From assembly GCF_026013365.1 (NCBI RefSeq), contig NZ_JAPDOE010000002.1, forward strand, positions 682,001 to 746,000: a stretch of DNA of 64,000 nt, read 5' to 3'. Shown piece after piece: positions 34,155 through 49,286 of this stretch; positions within the stretch are counted from its first letter, which is position 1; every line of letters begins with the position of its first letter. The notes beneath the pieces were generated by a model. That model searched no databases. It saw only the letters and a program-made list of their open reading frames with translations, and had not been told where the DNA came from. The position numbers and the translations under genes are program-made. Origin of the DNA: Paenibacillus sp. LS1 (GTDB taxonomy: Bacteria > Bacillota > Bacilli > Paenibacillales > Paenibacillaceae).

Positions 34155-34943
34155 TCAGATATGCGTAGGTTTAATCGCCTGAATATACACACTTTCTCCT
34201 TGAAAGCTGACAAGCTTCCCGTGTTCTGTCACTTCGAAGTTGAAAAATTTTTGGATGATGGAAGGTGCACTCAGCATGCTTGCTTCAAGTTCCTCCCTCT
34301 CCTTCTCGGGCAGTGCTGCACGGTTACACCACTCTTCAAACTTAAAGCGTTTCTGGAAGGAAAGCATCGTTTCCGTTCGGAATCCGGCATACTCCAGCAT
34401 ATGAATCCATTCCGTCTTGCGCCATGCCCGAACATGGCTTGCATCTCGGCACTTCTCCACTTCATTGTAAAACTGGTCATTCTCATCACGTTCAGGGGCC
34501 ACGTTGTCAATCAACAACAACCTTCCGCCAGGCTTTATGACGCGTAGTGCCTCAGAGACAAAAGAAGATACATCCGGAAAATGATGAGCAGCGATTCGGC
34601 AAGTGACAAGGTCAAAGGAATCATCATCGAAAGGGATTTTCTCTGCATCTCCGGCCACAAAATCTACATTACGGTGTCCATTCCCCTGGATAAATTGTTC
34701 AGCCACCTGTAGCATTTCCTCCGTTAAATCAAGAGCGGTTACCCGCTGAACAAGTGGAGCCAGAGCGTTGGCGACATGCCCTCCCCCAGTGGCGACATCA
34801 AGCACATTCATATCTGGAGTGGCTTGAGATGAAGCCACGAGCAACGCGAGATCCTCACCTTTGGCATGCCCCGAACTCGTCACGTATTTCCCTGCATTTT
34901 TCGCAAACTGCTTCTGCACCTGACTTTTGATTACATCAGACAT
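34155..34943 (-). CDS. Class I SAM-dependent methyltransferase (UbiE/YcgJ-like)
   Basis: A 262-residue methyltransferase: motif I VLDVATGGGHVANALAPLV (about 40-58), acidic loop ALDLTEEML, motif II FVAGDAEKIPFDDDSFDLVTCRIAAHHF and LRVIKPGGRLLLIDNVAPE. This is the Methyltransf_11 layout of UbiE/YcgJ proteins. The substrate is not evident from the neighbours (oxalate decarboxylase and the fru operon). GGAGGG lies six bases before ATG 34943. Probably monocistronic. Confidence 0.89.
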   Translation of the reverse strand: MSDVIKSQVQKQFAKNAGKYVTSSGHAKGEDLALLVASSQATPDMNVLDVATGGGHVANALAPLVQRVTALDLTEEMLQVAEQFIQGNGHRNVDFVAGDAEKIPFDDDSFDLVTCRIAAHHFPDVSSFVSEALRVIKPGGRLLLIDNVAPERDENDQFYNEVEKCRDASHVRAWRKTEWIHMLEYAGFRTETMLSFQKRFKFEEWCNRAALPEKEREELEASMLSAPSIIQKFFNFEVTEHGKLVSFQGESVYIQAIKPTHI

Positions 34944-35053
34944 TCCAATCCCTCCGCACTAGTTTCATCAGACGAAACTATGTTTCATAATATAATTTTA
35001 TTTTACCACGTATTAATATAAAAGTTAAATAAGCATTTTACACAAGCCGAAAT

Positions 35054-35095
35054 AAAAAAACATCCCCCAAGTGAAATTCACCCAGGAGATGATTC
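35054..35095 (-). terminator. Terminator of the fru operon
   Basis: CATCTCCTGGGTGAA / TTCACTTGGGGGATG stem with G-T pairs and mismatches, followed by seven T on the minus strand. Confidence 0.65.
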
Positions 35096-35104
35096 TTATA
35101 TTTG

Positions 35105-37072
35105 TTACTTCACGAGCGTTGGTGATTTCTTCCACAAGCCCAGAATCAGACCGGAGATTACAGCACCAATCGCAACAGCGAGCAGGAACAACAGTGCGTG
35201 GTTCGCCAGTGCTGCAACGAAGATCCCGCCGTGCGGAGCTGGTACATTAATGCTCCACAGTTGTGTCAGTCCGCCAGCAACAGCGGAACCCAGAATACAA
35301 GAAGTCAATACACGCAATGGATCAGCGGCAGCAAATGGAATTGCACCTTCAGTAATGAAAGAGAATCCAAGTACATAGTTAGTCAAACCTGATTTGCGTT
35401 CTTGCTCTGTAAATTTGGATTTGAAGAACGTGGTTGCAAGAGCAATCGCCAGAGGAGGCACCATACCGCCTGCCATAACTGCTGCCATCCATGCACCGTC
35501 TGTGTTACCACTGGATGTGAATACGCCAATGGCGAATGTGTAAGCCGCTTTGTTGAACGGTCCACCCATATCGATGGACATCATACCGCCAAGCAGCAAG
35601 CCCAGCAATACCGCATTACCTGTACCCAGATTACCAAGTGCATCTACAAGCCATGTGTTCAGTAAACCAAAGATTGGATCAAAGACATAGAAACTGATTG
35701 CACCCACGATCAGCAAGCCGAATACCGGATACAGCAAGATTGGTTTCAAACCATCAATCGCTTTTGGCAAACCTTTGAACAGCTTACGGAGCCCAATGAC
35801 TACATAACCCGCCAGGAAACCGGCAGCCAAACCACCAAGGAAACCGGCGTTAGAGTTAACCGCCATCAATCCACCAACCATACCAGGCATCAGGGCCGGG
35901 CGATCACCAATACTCATCGCGATAAATCCGGCAAGTACCGGAATCAGGAAGTGGAATGCACCTGTTCCGCCACCAATTGTTTGAAGCAACTGCACAATCG
36001 GATTTTCAGGACTGGCAATCTGTTCGAACAAGAAGGAGATTGCAAGCAGGATACCGCCACCTACAACGAAAGGCAGCATGTGCGAGATACCATTCATCAG
36101 ATCTTTATAGATTTTGCTACCTACACTGATCTTGCCAGCACTTGCGCCCTCTTCCTTGGCATTTCCACCTTGACTGCGATAGATCGGTGCATCGCCGTTA
36201 ACAGCTTTGCGAATCAACTCTTCGGATTTGCGAATTCCATCGCTCACCGGTCTTTGTAATACCGGTTTGCCATCGAAACGTGCCATCTCCACATTTTTGT
36301 CTGCGGCAACGATAACCCCTTTGGCGCGGGCAATCTCGTCAGCAGTGAGCACATTCTGTGCACCCTCAGAGCCATTTGTCTCTACGCGAATATTAATGCC
36401 CATTTCCTGAGCTTTCTTTTTAAGTGCATCTTCAGCCATAAACGTATGCGCTATACCTGTTGGACAGGCTGTAACCGCAACAACAAAATCTTCCGAATTT
36501 GCATTTCCTACAATCACACCAGAAGTATTTTGTTGCTGACCAGTAGTAGAAGCGGATGCGGCATTCGCTGCTTTTTCAGCTTTTGCTTTCTCTTTGGCTG
36601 CTTCTTTCTCTGCTGCTTCCGCCTGTTTGGCATCAAACAATGCACTTACTTCCGCAGGTGTATCTGTACTCATCAATTGTGAGATGAAATCGCTATCAAT
36701 CAACAACCTGGAGAGAGCTGCAAGCGTACGCAGATGAGTATTACCTGCGCCTTCTGGTGCCGCAATCATGAAGAACACATGAGCTGGCTGATCATCCAAC
36801 GCTTCAAAATCAAGTCCTTTTCTACTCTTGGCAAATACAACCGTTGGTTCGTTCACCGCTGTTGTTTTGGCATGTGGCATCGCAATTCCGCCACCAATCC
36901 CCGTGCTGGATTCAGCTTCTCTTTTATAGATCATTTCCTTGAACAGAACAGGATCATTAATACGTCCGCTTCGGTTCAGGCTTGCAATTAGTTCATCAAT
37001 AGCCTCAGCTTTGGTTGTAGCTTGCAGGTCCATGATCATTGTTTCCTGGATCATCAAGTCTGTTATTCTCAT
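35105..37072 (-). CDS. fruA: PTS fructose transporter, EIIABC
   Basis: Imports fructose as fructose-1-phosphate. The 655-residue protein has domain order A-B-C: EIIA (about 1-145) with phospho-His67 in IAMPHAKT, a flexible Ala/Glu/Lys-rich linker (about 150-185), EIIB (about 195-295) with phospho-Cys203 in TACPTGIAHTFMAE, and a ten-helix EIIC (about 315-650; GDRPALMPGMVGGLMAV, NYVLGFSFITEGAIPFAA). Start ATG 37072, GGGAGT upstream. Third gene of fruR-fruK-fruA, 91 bp after fruK, with a small GGCCTGC/GCAGGCC hairpin in that gap. Confidence 0.95.
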   Translation of the reverse strand: MRITDLMIQETMIMDLQATTKAEAIDELIASLNRSGRINDPVLFKEMIYKREAESSTGIGGGIAMPHAKTTAVNEPTVVFAKSRKGLDFEALDDQPAHVFFMIAAPEGAGNTHLRTLAALSRLLIDSDFISQLMSTDTPAEVSALFDAKQAEAAEKEAAKEKAKAEKAANAASASTTGQQQNTSGVIVGNANSEDFVVAVTACPTGIAHTFMAEDALKKKAQEMGINIRVETNGSEGAQNVLTADEIARAKGVIVAADKNVEMARFDGKPVLQRPVSDGIRKSEELIRKAVNGDAPIYRSQGGNAKEEGASAGKISVGSKIYKDLMNGISHMLPFVVGGGILLAISFLFEQIASPENPIVQLLQTIGGGTGAFHFLIPVLAGFIAMSIGDRPALMPGMVGGLMAVNSNAGFLGGLAAGFLAGYVVIGLRKLFKGLPKAIDGLKPILLYPVFGLLIVGAISFYVFDPIFGLLNTWLVDALGNLGTGNAVLLGLLLGGMMSIDMGGPFNKAAYTFAIGVFTSSGNTDGAWMAAVMAGGMVPPLAIALATTFFKSKFTEQERKSGLTNYVLGFSFITEGAIPFAAADPLRVLTSCILGSAVAGGLTQLWSINVPAPHGGIFVAALANHALLFLLAVAIGAVISGLILGLWKKSPTLVK

Positions 37073-37163
37073 CTTGGTACACTCCCTTAGGTTCTATCGG
37101 CCTGCGATGTGCAGGCCTCACTACATTACAATTACAATGAAAACCTTTTATATGACCGTTAGA

Positions 37164-38075
37164 CTAGATCGTCGTAATGGTTACTTGATTGCGTAGTTCA
37201 TCAATCAATTCACGTGTTGCCAGATCATCCGAGAACGCAGTTGCGCTTCCAGATGCTACCCCTGTGCGGAAAGCCTCCAGCAGATCTCCGCTCTGTACAT
37301 AGGTACCAACGAATCCGCCAATCATGGAGTCTCCAGCACCAACCGAGTTTTTCACAGTACCTTTTGGCACACTCGCATGATGAACTTCCGCTTTGGTAAT
37401 GAACAGTGCACCTTCGCCTGCCATGGAGATCAACACATGTTTGGCACCGGCTTCAAGCAACTTACGCCCGTATAACACCAGTTCCTCACGAGTCTCAATG
37501 GTTACACCGAACAGTTCAGCCAGTTCATGATGATTCGGCTTCACCAGCAATGGTTCATGTACAAGAGCTTCCATTAGTGCAGGTCCAGTTGTGTCAATTA
37601 CGAATTCGGCACCCGTTTGCTTGCACACTTTAATGAGACGATCATAGAAGTCCGTTCCAAGTGAAGGTGGCACGCTTCCGGAGAGAATGACAATATCTCC
37701 TTTTTGCAATGAAGACAATTTGTGTAGCAACTGCGCTGCCTCTTCTGCACTGATTGCAGGTCCAAGACCATTAATCTCTGTCTCTTCTCCATGCTTCAGC
37801 TTAATGTTAATGCGAGTATCATCTGCAATCGTGACAAAATCTGTCCGGATGTTATCTTCTTGCAACTTGTCATTAATGAAACGTCCCGTGAATCCACCAA
37901 GGAAACCAATGGCTGTGTTATCTGCTCCAAGTTGATTCAGTATGCGAGAAACATTAATGCCTTTGCCGCCCGGGAGCTTCAAATCCCGATTCATTCGATT
38001 CAATCCGCCAAGCTTCAGCTCATCCACTTCCACGATGTAATCAATGGATGGATTTAGTGTTATCGTATATATCAT
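37164..38075 (-). CDS. fruK: 1-phosphofructokinase
   Basis: Phosphorylates fructose-1-phosphate to fructose-1,6-bisphosphate. The 303-residue PfkB-family kinase shows the sugar site ITLNPSIDYIVEVDEL, the first signature GGKGINVSRILNQLGA, and the second signature NSVGAGDSMIGGFVG with the catalytic Asp. Two ATG codons are adjacent (38078, 38075); the second is better spaced from GAGGGA. The first overlaps the fruR stop by one base (TAATG), which implies translational coupling. The product of FruA is its substrate. Confidence 0.95.
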   Translation of the reverse strand: MIYTITLNPSIDYIVEVDELKLGGLNRMNRDLKLPGGKGINVSRILNQLGADNTAIGFLGGFTGRFINDKLQEDNIRTDFVTIADDTRINIKLKHGEETEINGLGPAISAEEAAQLLHKLSSLQKGDIVILSGSVPPSLGTDFYDRLIKVCKQTGAEFVIDTTGPALMEALVHEPLLVKPNHHELAELFGVTIETREELVLYGRKLLEAGAKHVLISMAGEGALFITKAEVHHASVPKGTVKNSVGAGDSMIGGFVGTYVQSGDLLEAFRTGVASGSATAFSDDLATRELIDELRNQVTITTI

Positions 38076-38077
38076 CA

Positions 38078-38824
38078 TTATCCCTCAATTATTTTAGTTT
38101 TCTGGGCGATTCCAGGCCGCCAGTGTTCTGGCATCTGCTCGGTAATCAAATCGGCCTCCTCCAAATCAAACAATTTGGCAAAAGTAATTTCCCCTATTTT
38201 GCTGGAATCAGCCAGCACATAAGATTTTCCCGACAATTGATGTGCACGCCTTTTAATCAAGGCTTCCTCCGGATCAGGTGTTGTATACCCCATTTCGGGA
38301 TCCACTCCATTGCTCCCAAGAAAACATTTATCAAAACGGAAGTTATCCATGTTCTGTAATGCAATACTGCCGATGACTGCTTTCGTATGAATTTTCATCA
38401 TACCGCCGAGCAAGTAACTACGAATACGTTTGCTCACCAATGCCTCAACATGTGAAAGTCCGTTGGTAACCACCGTTACGTCCTTTGCTTCAATAAAAGG
38501 AATCATGGCTAACGTTGTCGTTCCTGCATCCAAATAGATGCATTCGCCATTTTCAATCTCCTGTGCAGCCAAACGGGCAATCGTCGTTTTTTGTTGAATG
38601 TTTTTGAACGTTTTTTCTTCCATTCCCGGTTCCAGCGTTTTTTCATTCACCAGTGCGGCACCGCCGTGGATGCGTTTGAGCATCTGACGACTCTCCAGAT
38701 CAATCAAATCACGTCTAATCGTTGATTCAGAAGCACCTAGCACATCAACAAGCTCTTGCAATTTCACAATTCCCTGTAAATGTAAGCGCTCTATAATTGC
38801 AGCATATCGTTCTTCAGTCAGCAT
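38078..38824 (-). CDS. fruR: DeoR family fructose operon repressor
   Basis: A 248-residue DeoR regulator: N-terminal wHTH EERYAAIIERLHLQGIVKLQELVDVLGASESTIRRDLIDLE (about 4-44) and a sugar-phosphate-binding DeoRC domain with CIYLDAGTTTLAMIPF and VTNGLSHVEAL. First gene of fruR-fruK-fruA, whose order matches Bacillus; fructose-1-phosphate is the expected inducer. ATG 38824 is seven bases after GGAGG; the ATG at 38830 abuts it. Upstream, two direct copies of a TTTTGAANG motif (about 38890-38910) might be its operator, low confidence. Confidence 0.93.
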   Translation of the reverse strand: MLTEERYAAIIERLHLQGIVKLQELVDVLGASESTIRRDLIDLESRQMLKRIHGGAALVNEKTLEPGMEEKTFKNIQQKTTIARLAAQEIENGECIYLDAGTTTLAMIPFIEAKDVTVVTNGLSHVEALVSKRIRSYLLGGMMKIHTKAVIGSIALQNMDNFRFDKCFLGSNGVDPEMGYTTPDPEEALIKRRAHQLSGKSYVLADSSKIGEITFAKLFDLEEADLITEQMPEHWRPGIAQKTKIIEG

Positions 38825-39013
38825 CTTCATTCCTCCAACTGCTTCTATAGTATCATAAACTCCTCAAAAAACAACCACTTTCATTCAAAATAATTTAAAA
38901 ACCTTCAAAAACCCGCATCTTTCGACTTATTTTCTTGTCCAATTGTCCCTTCCCCTGACTCCTGAACATGCATCTGATAATCTAGTCCCTATTTTATCGA
39001 AGGTGGTGACCTG

Positions 39014-39697
39014 ATGACAGATCGTCCACACAAACGGCGAAAACCCTGTGCCCTGCATCAGAAAAAGAAAGACTCCTCTCCTCGCTTTGGATGGATCTCC
39101 TCCAACTGGAGTGGCTATGCTCGCACAGGAACACAGCATCAATACCGCCGCATTTCAGCGGAATGGACTGTACCCTATGTTCTACCTGGCACACGTAACT
39201 CATATTCATCGGCATGGATTGGAATTGATGGCTTCGAGAACAGCAGTCTCATTCAGACCGGAACAGGTCACGACTGGATTCAAGGCAAGCCCAGCTATTA
39301 TGCCTGGTGGGAGATCCTACCTGACGCGGAAACCATCATTCCACATCCCGTTTCCCCTGGTCATCGCATTCGGGCAGTCATCTCCAAGTTAACGCGCAAA
39401 ACCTGGTGCATCACTCTTTCTAATCTAACCCTAGGCTGGACCTTCCGCACCATTCAGTATTATTCGGGTCCGCAGTCCTCTGCGGAGTGGATTGTTGAAG
39501 CACCCACTGTAGGAAGCTCCATCGCCTCCATGGCACGGCTTACCCCCGTAACCTTTAACATGTGCCGCCTGAACGGGCAGTCTCCTGCTTTTCGTACCTC
39601 TCAAAAAGGAATCATGATTCAAGGACGAAGTATCGTCTCAATCCCTGGCACCCCTAATCGGTGCAAAGATGGATTTACGGTTCGTCGCAACACTTGA
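39014..39697 (+). CDS. G1 family glutamic endopeptidase (eqolisin) homolog
   Basis: A 227-residue protein with the eqolisin core: SSNWSGYARTG, AEWTVPYV, SSAWIGIDGFENSSLIQTGTG, where the Gln of LIQTG is the catalytic Gln, YYAWWEILPD, and SAEWIVEAPTVGSS, which holds the catalytic Glu. These enzymes are acid-active in fungi; bacterial members are common in Paenibacillus and Alicyclobacillus. No secretion signal is present: the N-terminus MTDRPHKRRKPCALHQKKKD is highly basic and has no hydrophobic stretch, unlike most family members. GGTGGTGA lies upstream of ATG 39014. Single gene. Confidence 0.86.
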   Translation: MTDRPHKRRKPCALHQKKKDSSPRFGWISSNWSGYARTGTQHQYRRISAEWTVPYVLPGTRNSYSSAWIGIDGFENSSLIQTGTGHDWIQGKPSYYAWWEILPDAETIIPHPVSPGHRIRAVISKLTRKTWCITLSNLTLGWTFRTIQYYSGPQSSAEWIVEAPTVGSSIASMARLTPVTFNMCRLNGQSPAFRTSQKGIMIQGRSIVSIPGTPNRCKDGFTVRRNT

Positions 39698-39773
39698 GTA
39701 TTTAACGATCGAACGAAGTTACTTACTTCATGTTCTTAAAGTTGGTATTCTGTTCCCTTCGTATCTCCATTAA

Positions 39774-39823
39774 AAATCCTGCAGCCTCCAGCGCTTGATG
39801 CGCGGCGTTGCAGGATTTTGCTG
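39774..39823. terminator. Bidirectional terminator between G1 peptidase and the 161-aa protein
   Basis: AAAATCCTGCA / TGCAGGATTTT stem with an inner GC-rich hairpin. Confidence 0.8.
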
Positions 39824-39844
39824 TTCATTGAAGCTTCATGGCGT

Positions 39845-40330
39845 TTATGACTCTACAACCATTGCATCCGGTTTGGGTTTAAGCCATTTCCCATCCTTAT
39901 TAATAAAAGCTCCCTTGAAGCGGCCCATCTCCAATTGTTCAATCAGCCTTTCCTCGTCCATAACCAGAATCTCAGCTAACTGCCCCGAGGTGTAATAATG
40001 AGCGGGATTGTAGTCGAGCAGCACAGGAACAGACGTATCATATAGTTCTTTGATCAGATTCTCAAAAGAATGCCGACCCAGGTTCTCCATGTCTCTATAA
40101 AACTGCAAATGTTGGGACACCATATTACGGAAAGATTTATTCTCCAGATGCATCCACAACGTATTGCAGGCCTGAACACTCATATGATTTTGTTCCACAT
40201 CAAAATATTGCACTTCTTCAATCTTCATGTATTTCTCTTGAAATGCAACGATCTTAATCAAAGGTACATTTCGTTTACGCGACGCTTTCTTCAAATGGGC
40301 TCTAAATTGTTCATAGTTCATTTCATTCAT
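39845..40330 (-). CDS. Unknown protein, 161 aa
   Basis: Not recognised. The sequence is hydrophilic and mostly helical, without signal peptide or membrane segment. Features: a basic N-terminal region (FRAHLKKASRKRNVPLIKIVAFQEKYMK), a central helical part with MHLENKSFRNMVSQHLQFYRDMENLG, and a C-terminal segment with YTSGQLAEILVMDEERLIEQLEMGRFKGAFINKDGKWLKPKP, which resembles a helix-turn-helix of the excisionase/MerR type (a residue pattern only). Start ATG 40330 with CAGGG seven bases upstream. Ends at a shared terminator. Confidence 0.68.
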   Translation of the reverse strand: MNEMNYEQFRAHLKKASRKRNVPLIKIVAFQEKYMKIEEVQYFDVEQNHMSVQACNTLWMHLENKSFRNMVSQHLQFYRDMENLGRHSFENLIKELYDTSVPVLLDYNPAHYYTSGQLAEILVMDEERLIEQLEMGRFKGAFINKDGKWLKPKPDAMVVES

Positions 40331-40411
40331 CTATTATCCCTGCCTTTAACATGTTCCAACCGACATTTTACAACAAATTAAAGGCAAGTGTAACCTTCAT
40401 CATGTGAAAAA

Positions 40412-40445
40412 CAAAAAAAACGTGCAGCATCAGATGCCACACGTT
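40412..40445 (-). terminator. Terminator of the FAD oxidoreductase gene
   Basis: GTGTGGCAT / ATGCTGCAC stem with mismatches, followed on the minus strand by seven or more T. Confidence 0.68.
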
Positions 40446-40469
40446 CACAATCTTATGGAGTGCATGTAC

Positions 40470-41897
40470 TCAGCCAAGGGCACCACTTTTCACCCAAGTA
40501 GCCGTAAATTCCTGTTCTTCGTACGCGTAGAATTGTTGCAAAATAACCTCCCGATTATCGAGAAACAATTGATCCGCTATGGCAGTGACCAGTTTGGGCA
40601 CCGCACTCTTGGTCCCAGATATGGCCGACGCCGACAGACCGCAGCTGGCAAGTGCAGAGTAGTTAAATACAAACAGTCCGTGCAACGGTTCCTCACCCTG
40701 CTCACTTCTGCTGGTCATCGCAAACCCGGAACTCAGATACGGATGTGCATCCAGCAATGCATTGCGATGCTCTGGCGGAGCCTGATAACAGTCCTCCCAG
40801 CGCGCGATATATGGCTCCACGAGCCTCAATTCAGGGCGGAGTGCCGGATCACTGAGAAGCCCTGTGCTAATAATCAGAAAATCAAACGTATATGCTCCCT
40901 GTGCCGTATGCACGATTGCGCCTTGGTCCGTCGCTTCTACACTCAGCCAAGGCGAGTTCAGATGCAGCTCGAATCCAGGCCAGGCTGCCGCACGATTAAA
41001 CGTATCGTTGGTTGGCGGTTGATTGAATTTGAAGAAATGAGAGATCACTTCATATTTATCAGCAACCGGAAGAGCGTGGTATCGCTCGATCATACCAGAT
41101 TGTTCCATCTGACGGATAGGATTAACACTAGGCAGCTGTTCCCGGCGTACAAACACATGAGCTTCCGCCACACCCGTGGCAAGCGCATAGCTCGCATTAT
41201 CAAAAGCAGAAGCGCCGCCGCCAAGCACTGCAACCCTTTTACCTTTTAACCGTTCAAAATCAATCGCTTCAGACGTATGGGCATACAGCTCCCGAGGTAA
41301 TCTATCAGCAATCATGGAGGGTACATGCCATTCTCCGCCCCCTTGTATTCCGGTAGCAAACACTACTTTACGAGCAAGTATGACATCCATCTGAGTTCCT
41401 GCCTTGTTCACATGAAGTCGATGTATACCGTCCTCTATTGGCTCAACCAGTGTCAATTTCACCTCATTAAGCACAGGCAGATTCAATACTTCCCGATACC
41501 AGCGCAAATAATTCATCCAGTCTCCACGCGGGATTTTGTCTATCTCTTCCCAGCCTTCGGGTCCAACCTGTGCTTCCCACCATGAGCGAAAGGTTAACGA
41601 GGGAATACCCAGATCGATGGAAGTCAGATGCTTGGGTGTACGCAAAGTAACCATACGCGCATATGTCTCCCAAGGCCCTTCAAGCCCCGATGCATTCTCG
41701 TCAATGACGATAATATTGGAGATCCGTTCACGAAGAAGTCCAAATGCCGCCCCTAATCCACTCTGGCCTCCACCCACAATGACGACATCATAGACATGAC
41801 CATCCGCATGTTCTCTTGGACGTACCCAGTTCGCGCCACCAAAAGACAAATAATCCAGATCATTTTTCACACGTTCATTCAAAGCTTCCAGGCTCAT
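40470..41897 (-). CDS. FAD/NAD(P)-binding oxidoreductase (flavin monooxygenase-like)
   Basis: A 475-residue flavoprotein with two dinucleotide sites: FAD site VYDVVIVGGGQSGLGAAFGLL (about 31-51) and NADPH site RVAVLGGGASAFDNASYAL (about 205-223). FATGIQGGGEW and LIISTGLLSD are the usual ATG-type connectors. The layout resembles class B flavin monooxygenases and lysine/ornithine N-hydroxylase relatives, but the exact FMO fingerprint FXGXXXHXXX(Y/F) is not seen. No metabolic partner lies beside it. Start ATG 41897 with AAAGGG upstream. Substrate unknown. Confidence 0.85.
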   Translation of the reverse strand: MSLEALNERVKNDLDYLSFGGANWVRPREHADGHVYDVVIVGGGQSGLGAAFGLLRERISNIIVIDENASGLEGPWETYARMVTLRTPKHLTSIDLGIPSLTFRSWWEAQVGPEGWEEIDKIPRGDWMNYLRWYREVLNLPVLNEVKLTLVEPIEDGIHRLHVNKAGTQMDVILARKVVFATGIQGGGEWHVPSMIADRLPRELYAHTSEAIDFERLKGKRVAVLGGGASAFDNASYALATGVAEAHVFVRREQLPSVNPIRQMEQSGMIERYHALPVADKYEVISHFFKFNQPPTNDTFNRAAAWPGFELHLNSPWLSVEATDQGAIVHTAQGAYTFDFLIISTGLLSDPALRPELRLVEPYIARWEDCYQAPPEHRNALLDAHPYLSSGFAMTSRSEQGEEPLHGLFVFNYSALASCGLSASAISGTKSAVPKLVTAIADQLFLDNREVILQQFYAYEEQEFTATWVKSGALG

Positions 41898-42187
41898 GAT
41901 TCATCAACCCTTTCGAGATACATATATGAACTATTTTTTCTTTGATTATTTGTGATGTGAGTTTGTTGTCAGTTATATTGAGGGGATTATGATTTCACCT
42001 TGTATTCCTGAAATATATTAGCGTTATTATATGAGTTATCGGGGATATTTTGAAGTTCGCGGCAGCTTTATTGTCATCAAAACTAAAAATAACTGACATG
42101 CTTGTTAATCTGCACGAACCTAACTGGACGGTACCTTCACTCTCTTGTTCGCTTCCTTCTAGACGGGTGCTTTTGCAAAAAATAAAA
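41898..42187. other. Intergenic region without a recognised gene
   Basis: Between the FAD oxidoreductase and the ynzC terminator. Short frames on both strands run into the terminator and lack ribosome sites. It probably contains the promoter of the FAD oxidoreductase gene; no clear repeat seen. Confidence 0.5.
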
Positions 42188-42220
42188 AAGACAGACCAAG
42201 ATGTAACCTTGGTCTGTCTT
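42188..42220 (-). terminator. Terminator of the ynzC gene
   Basis: AAGACAGACCAAG / CTTGGTCTGTCTT perfect 13-bp stem, T-rich run on the minus strand. Confidence 0.92.
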
Positions 42221-42232
42221 ATTAAAGGAATG

Positions 42233-42472
42233 CTATTGGCCGGCTTGTTCACGGCGCTGCAATTTTTCATTGGTTAATTTCTCAGGGGTCACGTCATGAC
42301 CCAGTGGGTCCACCACGGATACTGCCAGCATGGTTGTCAGTACCTGACCTCGAATAGCCTGCAAATATTGTTTTCTAAGCTCGTGCTGCTCGCTTTGTTC
42401 TGCTTTTGTCAAACCAACGCTACTGCGTTGCTTTCGACTTAATTCGTTAATGCGTCCCAAAATAGGAATCAT
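42233..42472 (-). CDS. ynzC: DUF896 family protein (YnzC)
   Basis: A 79-residue protein with the DUF896 pattern: IPILGRINELSRKQRSSVGLT, then EQSEQHELRKQYLQAIR and VVDPLGHDVTPEKL, which match Bacillus YnzC. The fold is a short two-helix hairpin with a disordered tail. ATG 42472 is five bases after GAGGTGG; the frame to 42505 has no site. In Bacillus the relative is in the LexA/SOS region, but here it sits next to the collagen gene. Function unknown. Confidence 0.9.
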   Translation of the reverse strand: MIPILGRINELSRKQRSSVGLTKAEQSEQHELRKQYLQAIRGQVLTTMLAVSVVDPLGHDVTPEKLTNEKLQRREQAGQ

Positions 42473-42503
42473 GAAATCCACCTCACTTGTTAGTCCACTT
42501 TCC

Positions 42504-42523
42504 AAAAGATATTTCGAATATCT
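42504..42523 (-). terminator. Weak candidate terminator after the collagen gene
   Basis: AGATATT CGA AATATCT stem followed by TTTT on the minus strand. AT-rich and short. Confidence 0.35.
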
Positions 42524-42583
42524 TCAAACTAACTTATTACAATTTTACGAATTTGTCCATAGGCTCCAACCGTTGCGAAGTTT

Positions 42584-49260
<6,677 letters not shown>

Positions 49261-49286
49261 TTTTCTCTATAAAAATATATTCTCCG

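Noticed and set aside
38781..38794. TGTAAGCGCTCTAT in the 5' part of fruR as a cre site
   Set aside because: Only the left half fits; the CA of the right half is missing, unlike the full match at 31913-31926.
40404..41249. 281-codon plus-strand frame opposite the FAD oxidoreductase
   Set aside because: Antisense shadow; starts in the terminator and has an atypical, His/Arg/Cys-rich composition.
41995..42277. Small frames on both strands in the gap before ynzC
   Set aside because: Both pass through the ynzC terminator hairpin and have no ribosome site.
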